Source: Anaerocolumna chitinilytica
GTDB taxonomy: Bacteria > Bacillota > Clostridia > Lachnospirales > Lachnospiraceae
Direction: 5' to 3'
DNA length: 64,000 nt
Assembly: GCF_014218355.1 (NCBI RefSeq)
Contig: NZ_AP023368.1
Span: 1,740,001 to 1,804,000 of the forward strand
Notes under the pieces: generated by a model
Told to the model about the DNA's origin: nothing
What the model saw: only the letters and a program-made list of their open reading frames with translations
Databases searched by the model: none
Part shown: positions 35,384 through 42,683 of the stretch, piece by piece
Position numbering within the stretch: position 1 is the stretch's first letter
How the letters are laid out: each line of letters opens with the position of its first letter
Made by a program: the position numbers and the translations under genes

Positions 35384-35468
35384 CCAATAATCAGTTAAGC
35401 ATAAGACAATTTCCCCATCAATACTCCCCTAATTAATTTTTTCTGTCTTATGCTTAATTGACTATTGG
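35384..35468. repeat. Long imperfect inverted repeat
   Basis: Two 25-base arms (35384-35408 and 35444-35468) match at 23 positions across a 35-base spacer. Each outer end is CCAATA/TATTGG and each inner end is AAGACA/TGTCTT. It lies 50 bp upstream of the small gene paired with the serine integrase. It may be a recombinase- or repressor-binding site or an element end. Confidence 0.75.
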
Positions 35469-35519
35469 TATTTTTATTTACATATAATTCACTAGAGATG
35501 TGAAGAAGGGCGGGAATAA

Positions 35520-35717
35520 ATGATGCGCCAGTATGAAAGCAAACCTACTTATTACATATGGAAAACTAATGATTCAGATGAGGATGACATTTGCAAACAG
35601 AAACTCTATTGGCAGTCTATGGGGTTTCGTACTGTAGTTTTTCAGGATGGAGACTGTAATAAAGACATTAATATTGCTATGAAAGCAATTATTCAAAATC
35701 ATCTTAGATCTTCTTAA
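35520..35717 (+). CDS. Small integrase-associated protein
   Basis: This 65-aa acidic protein contains YYIWKTNDSDEDDICKQKLYWQSMGFR, then VVFQDGDCNKDINIAMKAIIQNH. I recall similar small proteins beside serine recombinases of clostridial mobile elements, but I cannot assign a function. It lies 93 bases before the integrase start. A recombination-directionality or accessory role is possible. Confidence 0.6.
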   Translation: MMRQYESKPTYYIWKTNDSDEDDICKQKLYWQSMGFRTVVFQDGDCNKDINIAMKAIIQNHLRSS

Positions 35718-35809
35718 TACCTTGACTTTATCAATAATTATATATATTCTATATTTACATTGTGCTATATTATAAAGTGATTGCCGTAATAATGAATGGA
35801 GATTGGAAT

Positions 35810-37702
35810 ATGATAGTTGGATATGCCAGATTATCAAGAGATGAAGATAAAAAGAATTATATATCAATAGAAAATCAGAAAATGATAGGAAATCAGTTTG
35901 CATTAGAGAAGAATATGGTCATAGATCAGTGGTATGAGGATGATGGTGTTTCTGGATATAGCTTTAACCGTCCTGGTTTCGTTGATTTACTTAATAATTT
36001 AGAAAACATAGAGATTATAATAGCAAAAGATTTATCGAGAGTTGGTAGGCACAATGCGAAAGTGTTGTTATTACTTGATGAGTTGAAAGAAAAGGGGAAA
36101 CGATTATTACTTGTTGATGATGATTATGATACCTTAAATGATGATGATGATGTAATTGGTATAAAAACATGGTATAATGAACGGTATGTGAAAGATGCTA
36201 GTAAGAAAATAAAAAGAGTAATAAGGGCACGTCAAAAGGAGGGAACATTTTTGACTGGAGTACCGTTCGGATATGAGAAAGATGTTAATGTTAAAAATAA
36301 AGTGAATATAGTAGCAGAAGAAGCTGAAATCGTAAAACGTATATTTAATCTTTATCTTGAAGGTTATGGATATAGAAAGATAGCCAATCTATTAACGGAG
36401 CAAGAAATTCCGACGCCTTCAGCTATGAGAAAAGATAGATTAATAAAACAAGGAAAAACAGTAAAGACCATACCAAGAGATCAGTGGAGTGATGGTATGG
36501 TAGGGGACATACTAAAAAATGATTTTTACCTTGGGACTTTTAGACAACATAAAAGAGAACGAATTCTTATTAATGGAAATGATACAAGAGTGTCTAAAGA
36601 AAATCAAATAGTTTTTAAAAATAATCATGAATCTATCATTACAATAAATGATTTCGAATTAGCCCAAGAGGCTATGAAAAAGCGAATGAGAACAAATTAC
36701 AGAGGAAAAGGTGAAAACAGATTATTTGGTAGTTGTTTATTCTGCAAAGACTGTGGTTCAAGATTAACTCCAATCACTAGAAAGAATTCCAGCAAACAAT
36801 ATTATATCTGTAATACATATAATCAGAAGGGTAAGAGGTTTTGTAATAGGTCTCATCAAATAACTGAAGAATCATTGTTAAAGGACATATTAGCCTACAT
36901 AAAACTATGTCGAAACGGTTTACAGCATATTATTGAGACTTATGATCTGAAGGATTTTACTACCGAACAAAGTAACCTGGAAGATAAGAGAAAGTTCTTA
37001 ACCACTTCTATTGAAAACAAAAAAAATGAATTAAAGGGACTTTTAGCTCAGAAACTGAAGGAAACAACACTAAATGGGTTTGAACAATCAGTTCTGGCAG
37101 AAACTTATGAAGAATTACAGAAAGAAATTCTAGCTAAGTTAAATGGATACGAGAGTCAATTGCGTGAGTTCGATCAATCGCAAATGGAAACTGAAAATGT
37201 GAAAGATAAACTTGATACAGCAATTAAAGTAGTGGATAATATTATTGAAAAGAATAATATAACTGGCAAGGATATTGAAATTTTGGTTGACTCAATTATA
37301 GTTGATGAGGAAGGATTTCCAGATATAAAATTAAGATATGGATTAAGTGAAATAATAAAATACAATCCTTTAGAAGAATTAAATAGAAGAGAAAATGAAA
37401 TCATACTGACTACGATGCAGCTTATTTGGAAAGAGGATAGGAATTATACTTCAGCTAAGTATTTATCAAGAGAGTTAACGAATGCAGGTTTCTCTAAATC
37501 TAAGAAATCTGTACTGCCATACATAGCAATTATGATTGATAAAGGGATTTTAAAAGCAACTGAGGACCCTTTAAAGCCTTATAATATTACGGTAAACAAG
37601 GATCACCTGAAAAATATGATCAATGTTTACATGGAGTCCTTGACGACCTGGGGGAATGCCGGAAATGGTATTCGAATATATTCTGAAAAAGAATGGAATT
37701 GA
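35810..37702 (+). CDS. Large serine recombinase (integrase)
   Basis: ATG 35810 is preferred because GGAGAT lies 7 bases upstream (630 aa). The resolvase domain has catalytic Ser9 in GYARLSRDED, then EDDGVSGYSFNRPGF and AKDLSRVGRH. A recombinase domain follows (GVPFGYEKD...GYGYRKIANLLTEQEIPTPS), then a zinc ribbon (CLFCKDCGSRL...YYICNTYNQKGKRFC) and a long coiled coil. The last about 16 residues (GNAGNGIRIYSEKEWN) are encoded by host DNA, the interrupted transporter gene in another frame. The native C-terminus was therefore changed by integration or the element ends here. It would integrate and excise the element. Confidence 0.95.
   Translation: MIVGYARLSRDEDKKNYISIENQKMIGNQFALEKNMVIDQWYEDDGVSGYSFNRPGFVDLLNNLENIEIIIAKDLSRVGRHNAKVLLLLDELKEKGKRLLLVDDDYDTLNDDDDVIGIKTWYNERYVKDASKKIKRVIRARQKEGTFLTGVPFGYEKDVNVKNKVNIVAEEAEIVKRIFNLYLEGYGYRKIANLLTEQEIPTPSAMRKDRLIKQGKTVKTIPRDQWSDGMVGDILKNDFYLGTFRQHKRERILINGNDTRVSKENQIVFKNNHESIITINDFELAQEAMKKRMRTNYRGKGENRLFGSCLFCKDCGSRLTPITRKNSSKQYYICNTYNQKGKRFCNRSHQITEESLLKDILAYIKLCRNGLQHIIETYDLKDFTTEQSNLEDKRKFLTTSIENKKNELKGLLAQKLKETTLNGFEQSVLAETYEELQKEILAKLNGYESQLREFDQSQMETENVKDKLDTAIKVVDNIIEKNNITGKDIEILVDSIIVDEEGFPDIKLRYGLSEIIKYNPLEELNRRENEIILTTMQLIWKEDRNYTSAKYLSRELTNAGFSKSKKSVLPYIAIMIDKGILKATEDPLKPYNITVNKDHLKNMINVYMESLTTWGNAGNGIRIYSEKEWN
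37636..37662 (+). other. Probable right attachment junction (attR)
   Basis: The integrase frame meets the frame of an ABC-transporter substrate-binding protein here. In the transporter frame the code CGA CCT GGG GGA ATG CCG reads RPGGMP, as in that family, but an in-frame TGA lies just upstream at 37641. The junction is therefore near 37641-37655. The partner attL is not in the window. Confidence 0.65.
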
Positions 37703-38216
37703 CCCCAAGACAGATCTTAACATTGTACAGAATATTGAATTCGGATTAACAGCGCAGGCTTTTGCCGCAGGGACCGGAGATTATACCATCGAGTTTGAAC
37801 CGGCTGCCACAGCCCTGGAGAAGGAAGGAACCGGTAAAGTGGCGACTTCTCTTGGAGTTGAGAGCGGAAAAGTACCGTATACCGTATATTCTGCCAAGAA
37901 AAGTTATATAGAGAAACATCCGGACATTATTCAGAAATTCACCAATGCCATTCAGAAGGGCCTCACTTATGTGAATTCACATAAACCGGAGGAAATTGCC
38001 AAGACGATTCAACCACAGTTTAAGGAAACAGATTTGGATACCCTTACTACCATTGTAAAAAGATATTATGACCAGCAAACCTGGAAAGATAACACGGTAC
38101 TGGATGAAGACAGCTTCAACCTGTTACAGGATATTCTTGAGGACGGTGGAGTTATTACAACAAGAGCACCTTATGATAAGCTGGTAACAACAACTTATGC
38201 GGAGAAAGCAAAATAA
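37644..38216 (+). pseudogene. C-terminal half of an ABC transporter substrate-binding protein, cut by integration
   Basis: About 190 codons read RPGGMPEMVFEYILKKNGIDPK, then EFGLTAQAFAAGTGDYTIEFEPAATALEKEG, IEKHPDIIQKFTNAIQKGLTYV and a typical SsuA/TauA/NMT1-like C-terminus. Signal peptide, lipobox and N-lobe are missing, because the upstream DNA is the serine integrase. GC content is higher than in the element to the left. The N-terminal half should lie beyond the left end of the element, outside this window. A terminator follows. Confidence 0.9.
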
Positions 38217-38248
38217 TATAAAAGATTCTAAATTGGTAAGGATTTTTT

Positions 38249-38283
38249 AATAGAGCAGCTATCTTAAGATGGCTGTTCTATTA
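38249..38283 (+). terminator. Rho-independent terminator
   Basis: AATAGAGCAGCTATCTT pairs with AAGATGGCTGTTCTATT with two weak positions. It lies after the interrupted transporter gene. Confidence 0.6.
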
Positions 38284-38620
38284 TGTCTGAGGCTGTTTCA
38301 AAGTCCGCTGTTCCATCTAAATCAGCTGACGACATTGTTAAAAACCTATAAAGGTAAATCAAGGTATTCCTTTAAAAGCTAATACTAATCAAAAGGAACC
38401 AAAGGAAATATCAGCTTACACGTTGCCTGAAATTGAAAGAAAATCGGAAATTAAGACACTTAAAGATTTTATTAAGGAAAAGGAAATTAAATTATCCTTT
38501 TGCATGAAATTGTGCATACTATTGGCTTAAAAGATATAAGCGCTTCAGTTGCATATAATAATAACTTCACGAGTGTCATGGTAGAGGTAGCAATAATGCT
38601 ACCTCTTTTGATCAGCCTAA
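38284..38620. other. Decayed sequence, no intact gene
   Basis: A frame at about 38395-38530 reads PKEISAYTLPEIERKSEIKT and continues to FCMKLCILLA, then stops. It has no start and is not recognised, and looks like a gene fragment. Confidence 0.4.
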
Positions 38621-39043
38621 TTAATAATAAGATACAAAAAAATCATAACTGATATGTCCTTGTGGCCAGTTGGCATTTACTTGTATAACGTAATTGTCGG
38701 ATAAATTCGGTAAGAATAATAAATGGTTATCGGAAATTGGAATGTAGTTATCATGTACTTTATAACAGTCATTATAATCACTTTTTGAATAAATCCAATA
38801 TTGTACTGTATAATTTGTTGGGGAAGTGGAAAACGTTAATAAAATAGAATTATTTGAATAAGGGATTTGTATTTCTGGTAAAGAATTAACTTTGTCCAAA
38901 GGGTGTAAAAAATTTTCACCGGTAATTTGTGTTGTTGTTCCATCGGTATTTTTAATAATCCATGTATAATAATATACAGGTATAGATATAGTATTATCCT
39001 TATAGTTTATAAAGCTTACATATAAAATTGGTAAATTATCCAT
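38621..39043 (-). CDS. Hypothetical 140-aa protein
   Basis: This minus-strand frame encodes a Tyr/Asn/Ser-rich, beta-strand-like protein (YYYTWIIKNTDGTTTQITGENF; SNNSILLTFSTSP) without signal peptide or TM segment. It resembles small Ig-like or secreted inclusion-type proteins of spore-formers, but no family is recognised. The start lacks a strong ribosome-binding site. AT-rich codon use matches the flanking accessory DNA. Confidence 0.5.
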   Translation of the reverse strand: MDNLPILYVSFINYKDNTISIPVYYYTWIIKNTDGTTTQITGENFLHPLDKVNSLPEIQIPYSNNSILLTFSTSPTNYTVQYWIYSKSDYNDCYKVHDNYIPISDNHLLFLPNLSDNYVIQVNANWPQGHISYDFFVSYY

Positions 39044-39468
39044 TTAATATAATTTCTTTGCTTATAAATTTATGCATTGTATGCTTTAAACTACATATTA
39101 ATTACAATACATTCCATTGATTCAAAGTAGGATAGGATTTGTGTTTGGTTAAAAATTGCTAAGATGAGACATATTCAAAAAATACATAATCTATTGATAA
39201 TAATGAGTAGTTATTCTTTTAGACATTTTTTCTGTTCTGTAATTCTCTAAATCGAATATAAAATAAATCTAAGGTTTACCCTGTATTTATATGTTTAAAA
39301 TTGAACGGTCGATAGAGAGCTCGAATTGAGGTAGCTCCAAATAGAATACATGACCCCAACCACCCCCAGGTCTAAGTGCCTGGGGATTTTTTAATGTATT
39401 TCCTTTAAGGTTAACAATTGGTAGTAAACTTTGCTATAAATGGATTATAAAAAATATTTAAAATAATA
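39044..39468. other. Intergenic region with an orphan terminator
   Basis: No coding frame is convincing. A clear terminator (CCCCAGG/CCTGGGG plus TTTTTT) lies at 39364-39392 with no gene directly upstream on the plus strand, suggesting that a gene was deleted. Confidence 0.6.
39364..39392 (+). terminator. Orphan rho-independent terminator
   Basis: A perfect 7-bp GC-rich stem with an 8-base loop is followed by ATTTTTT. Confidence 0.75.
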
Positions 39469-39503
39469 GTTGCAAAATACAACAGTTGTGATATGATATA
39501 GTT
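39469..39503 (+). promoter_or_regulatory. Promoter and candidate MarR operator
   Basis: TTGCAA (39470-39475), a 16-base spacer and TATGAT (39492-39497) form a promoter. It is overlapped by GTTGCAAAATACAAC (39469-39483), an interrupted dyad GTTG...CAAC, and two further GTTGTG copies. The arrangement fits autoregulation by the MarR protein encoded just downstream. Confidence 0.6.
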
Positions 39504-39517
39504 GTGAGGTGATAAAT

Positions 39518-39958
39518 GTGAAAAAAAATTTAAGTAATGAATTACGAGAACTATTAAGAATCCTAGTTAGAAATCTGGGTATTTTGGAAAAGAGTGATGC
39601 CTCTTGCTGTGGTATAAGCTTAGCACAGTGCCATGCCATTGTTGAAATTGGAAGGGCAGATAAGATTTCATTAGTAGATTTGGCTGATATATTGGGATTA
39701 GATAAAAGTACAATGAGTCGAACTATTAATAACCTGGTAGATGCTGGCCTAGTGTTACGTGAACTTGATATGGAAAATAGACGTTATGTTATCATTCAGT
39801 TAACAGATAACGGGAAAATTATTTTTCGAAATACGGAAGAAAGCATGAATAATTATTATCAAGATGTTTTTAACTCAATACCAGAAGATAAAAGGGATCA
39901 GATAATCGAAAGTCTACAGCTTCTTACATCTGCAGTTGAAGAAAATCGTTGTTGTTAA
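39518..39958 (+). CDS. Cys-containing MarR-family regulator, arsenic-linked
   Basis: GTG 39518 is chosen because the GTG at 39509 lies inside the GAGGTGAT ribosome-binding site (146 aa). It has a winged helix typical of MarR (LADILGLDKSTMSRTINNLVDAGLVLRE...RYVIIQLTDNGK). Two vicinal Cys pairs, SCCGISLAQC near residue 31 and NRCC at the C-terminus, are unusual for MarR and could bind As(III). It lies 34 bases before arsM and probably controls the arsM operon. Confidence 0.85.
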   Translation: MKKNLSNELRELLRILVRNLGILEKSDASCCGISLAQCHAIVEIGRADKISLVDLADILGLDKSTMSRTINNLVDAGLVLRELDMENRRYVIIQLTDNGKIIFRNTEESMNNYYQDVFNSIPEDKRDQIIESLQLLTSAVEENRCC

Positions 39959-39992
39959 CTGAAATAACAAAATAAATGTTGGAGGTGACGAA

Positions 39993-40808
39993 ATGTCTAA
40001 AAGTAAAAAAGACGAAATCAAGATGTATTATGGAGGTATAGCAAGAAGAGTTAGTGAGAATGCTAATAATTCTTGTGGATGTGGAGAATCATGCTGTGGT
40101 AATAACACGTATGAATCATTACTCTATTCAAAAGAGTTTATCACTGGATTACCCTTGGAGGCTATTAATGCATCATTAGGTTGTGCAAACCCTCTTGTGC
40201 TTGCAAGGCTGCAGCCAGGAGAAGTTGTTTTGGATCTGGGAAGTGGCGGTGGTATTGATGTACTGATATCTTCAAAGTATGTTGGTGATACTGGAAGAGT
40301 ATATGGTCTTGATATGACGGATGATATGTTGGCATTAGCTAATCAGAACAAAGAGAAAAGTGGTGCTAGTAATGTTGAATTTATAAAGGGGTATATTGAA
40401 GATATTCCTTTAGAAGATGAATTTGTAGATGTTGTAACATCGAACTGTGTTATTAATTTAAGTGAAAGTAAAGAAATTGCACTTAGTGAAGCATATAGGG
40501 TTCTTAGAGATGGAGGAAGGCTTGCTATTGCTGATATTGTCCAACTAAAAGCTGTACCTGATGAAATAAAAGAAAATATACAATTATGGGTAGGCTGCAT
40601 CTCAGGTGCTTTAACGGTTAATGAATACAGAAGGATATTAGAGCAAGTTGGCTTTAAAGATATTGAGATTACACCGGTTAATATCTATACGAAAGAGGTA
40701 ATAAAAGACATTGCCGAGTCTAAAAACTTAGGAGCTATCTATTCAAAGCTAGATGAAGAAGCATTAGATGGAGCTTTTGCCGGAGCACATGTTAAGGCTT
40801 ATAAATAG
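39993..40808 (+). CDS. arsM: Arsenite S-adenosylmethionine methyltransferase
   Basis: This 271-aa protein has the ArsM pattern: an N-terminal Cys-rich segment (SCGCGESCCG, about residues 27-36), SLGCANP, SAM motif I VVLDLGSGGGIDVLIS, the conserved Cys in VTSNCVINLS (about 152) and WVGCISGAL (about 203). These Cys bind As(III). The enzyme converts arsenite to methylated arsenicals. The start has TTGGAGGTGA. An acetyltransferase follows by 10 bases, so they form an operon. Confidence 0.95.
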   Translation: MSKSKKDEIKMYYGGIARRVSENANNSCGCGESCCGNNTYESLLYSKEFITGLPLEAINASLGCANPLVLARLQPGEVVLDLGSGGGIDVLISSKYVGDTGRVYGLDMTDDMLALANQNKEKSGASNVEFIKGYIEDIPLEDEFVDVVTSNCVINLSESKEIALSEAYRVLRDGGRLAIADIVQLKAVPDEIKENIQLWVGCISGALTVNEYRRILEQVGFKDIEITPVNIYTKEVIKDIAESKNLGAIYSKLDEEALDGAFAGAHVKAYK

Positions 40809-40818
40809 GGAGAGTAAT

Positions 40819-41316
40819 ATGGAATATGTAATTACGGAAATGAAAGAAACAGATTGGTCACAAGTGTCTGATATCTATACTGAAGGGATTAATACTAAAA
40901 TTGCTACATTTCAAAGTGAAGCTCCCAGTTGGGAAGATTGGAATAATGGGCATAGTAAAACATGTCGTTTAGTTGCAAGATTAGAAAATGAAATACTGGG
41001 GTGGGCAGCGTTATCGCCTGTATCCAGTAGATGTGTATATGCTGGTGTTGCGGAATTAAGCATCTATATATCGGACAAATATAGAGGCCAGAAAGTGGGT
41101 ACAGCGCTTTTAGAAGAGCTAATAAGGTTATCTGAAAAGAACGGATACTGGACATTACAGTCAGGAATTATTAAAGAAAATATTGCTAGCCTCAATTTAC
41201 ATAAGAAATGTGGTTTTAGAGAAATAGGATATCGAGAAAGACTAGGTAAAATGGATAATGGTAAATGGTATGATGTTGTGTTGGTTGAAAGAAGAAGTAA
41301 AATTGAAGGTTTATGA
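40819..41316 (+). CDS. arsN: GNAT acetyltransferase, ArsN/phosphinothricin type
   Basis: ATG 40819 is preferred over an upstream start inside arsM because AGGGAGAG lies just upstream (165 aa). It matches the Pat/ArsN group: YTEGINTKIATFQSEAPSW, acetyl-CoA loop DKYRGQKVGTALLEEL and SGIIKENIASLNLHKKCGFREIGYRERLG. In arsenic operons this family includes ArsN1, which acetylates arsinothricin. The arsM context supports ArsN over a general phosphinothricin enzyme; substrate is inferred. Confidence 0.85.
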   Translation: MEYVITEMKETDWSQVSDIYTEGINTKIATFQSEAPSWEDWNNGHSKTCRLVARLENEILGWAALSPVSSRCVYAGVAELSIYISDKYRGQKVGTALLEELIRLSEKNGYWTLQSGIIKENIASLNLHKKCGFREIGYRERLGKMDNGKWYDVVLVERRSKIEGL

Positions 41317-41331
41317 TTGGAGGTGTAGTTT

Positions 41332-41463
41332 ATGATAGCTTTAATAGTAGTGATGATACTTTTATTTGCTCTTTCATTATTTCCAAATGAAAATAATGCA
41401 GCTTACGATGAATACTGTCGTAATGAATGTTGGAGTAGAAGAAAGCCATGTTGCATAAGATAA
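41332..41463 (+). CDS. 43-aa Cys-rich single-TM peptide in the ars operon
   Basis: ATG 41332 follows TTGGAGGTG by 7 bases, an excellent start. The product has one hydrophobic helix (residues 2-16), then a tail with five Cys (YCRNECWSRRKPCCIR). It lies 15 bases after arsN and before a perfect terminator, so it is part of the arsM operon. The Cys tail could bind As(III) at the membrane. I know no family for it. Confidence 0.7.
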   Translation: MIALIVVMILLFALSLFPNENNAAYDEYCRNECWSRRKPCCIR

Positions 41464-41484
41464 ATATCTATAAAGTGTACAATA

Positions 41485-41513
41485 AAATAGACTGCCTTAG
41501 GCAGTCTATTTAT
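41485..41513 (+). terminator. Rho-independent terminator
   Basis: AAATAGACTGCC and GGCAGTCTATTT form a 12-bp stem with a small loop. It ends the arsM operon. Confidence 0.85.
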
Positions 41514-41524
41514 AAATGAACATA

Positions 41525-41575
41525 TTGACGGGTGTCGATATGTTGTTTATAATATATATCGATAAATATAGATAT
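41525..41575 (+). promoter_or_regulatory. arsR promoter with operator-like dyads
   Basis: TTGACG (41525-41530), a 17-base spacer and TATAAT (41548-41553) form a strong promoter. Inverted elements flank it: GTGTCGATAT in the spacer, and ATATCGATAAATATAGATAT after the -10 box. ArsR proteins commonly bind such AT-rich dyads over their own promoter. Confidence 0.7.
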
Positions 41576-41586
41576 GAGGTAAATTA

Positions 41587-41904
41587 ATGAAAGAGGTATA
41601 CGAACAAAATGCGAGAGTATTCAAAGCTCTATGTGATCCCAATCGCTTGATGATAATTGATTTATTAAAGAATGGTGAAAAATGTGCTTGTAACTTACTA
41701 GAAGAATTGAATATATCTCAATCAACTTTATCACATCACATGAAACTACTTTGTGATTCAGGTGTTATAAACTGTAGGAGAGATGGTAAATGGATGCACT
41801 ATTCTCTTAGTATGAAAGGATTTACTAAAGCAAACCAATTATTAGCACAAATAATGGAGGCATCTGTATTGATTGATTTTGAAAATAGTTGCTGCTGTGA
41901 ATAA
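41587..41904 (+). CDS. arsR: ArsR-type arsenic-responsive repressor
   Basis: This 105-aa winged helix protein has the metal-binding motif GEKCACNLLEEL (Cys33 and Cys35) in the position of ELCVCDL of classical ArsR, and the recognition helix SQSTLSHHMKLLCDSGVI. It ends in CCCE, adding possible thiol ligands. It is the first gene of the arsR-arsD-arsA operon and should derepress on As(III) binding. Confidence 0.95.
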   Translation: MKEVYEQNARVFKALCDPNRLMIIDLLKNGEKCACNLLEELNISQSTLSHHMKLLCDSGVINCRRDGKWMHYSLSMKGFTKANQLLAQIMEASVLIDFENSCCCE

Positions 41905-42002
41905 AGTAGGAGGAGGTATATGAAAAGGATAGTTTTATATCCTATTCCAGTTGTGGTATGCCTTAATATTTAGGAGGAGAACAACTGGTGCATATTCTGT
42001 AA

Positions 42003-42206
42003 TATAACGATATTACTGCAGCTAGTAATAATTTTGAACTGGCAATAGCCGTTGCTGTTGCAGTTTTTGGAATTACATCTAATCAAGTATTTGCAGCTGT
42101 CATAGGGCCATTAATAGAGGTTCCGGTTATGATTGCCTTAGTAAAACTGGCTTTATTTTTAATAAGAAGTTCAAGACAAAATATATTAATTAAAAACATA
42201 AAATAA
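42003..42206 (+). pseudogene. Truncated Acr3 arsenite permease (C-terminal remnant)
   Basis: About 68 codons read [21 protein letters not shown], then [20 protein letters not shown]. This is the conserved last part of Acr3 permeases (ATSNNFELA...GPLVEVPVM). The frame is closed by TAA at 42000, and about 300 residues are missing. Only a short in-frame start and stop (from 41920) remain between arsR and this point, so the deletion removed most of the gene. The locus therefore has no intact efflux pore in this window. Confidence 0.88.
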
Positions 42207-42218
42207 AGGAGAAATAAT

Positions 42219-42617
42219 ATGAAAAAAATGTTTATTTACGAACCGGCTATGTGTTGTTCGACAGGTCTTTGCGGTGTATCTGTTGATCCTGAATTGTTAA
42301 GGATATCTACAACACTTAATAATCTAAAGAAAAATGGAATAATAGTAGAACGTTATAACCTATCGAATGCACCACAAGAATTTATTAATAACAAAGAGGT
42401 TAATGAGTTTATTAATATTAATGGAGTTGATGAATTACCAGTAATTGTCGTAGATAATACTATAGTTATGTCAGGGAGGTATCCTTCAAATGAAGAATTT
42501 GTGAAATTACTTGATGTACCTTCTGATATCCTTGTTAATAAGGCGAAACCAGTTCGGCTAAATATAAAAAAAGCTAAATCGAATGACTGTGGTTGTTCTG
42601 ATGGAAGCTGCTGTTAA
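42219..42617 (+). CDS. arsD: Arsenic metallochaperone
   Basis: This 132-aa thioredoxin-fold protein has Cys12, Cys13 and Cys18 in PAMCCSTGLCG, the essential As(III)-binding triad. It also has the C-terminal DCGCSDGSCC, a vicinal Cys set. ArsD hands As(III) to the ArsA ATPase. The start has AAAGGAG. It is followed 66 bases later by arsA. Confidence 0.95.
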   Translation: MKKMFIYEPAMCCSTGLCGVSVDPELLRISTTLNNLKKNGIIVERYNLSNAPQEFINNKEVNEFININGVDELPVIVVDNTIVMSGRYPSNEEFVKLLDVPSDILVNKAKPVRLNIKKAKSNDCGCSDGSCC

Positions 42618-42683
42618 TAATCATATAAGTTCATTTTGATAATTGACCACTCACATAAGTAATGTTATATAGGAGGAAATTTC

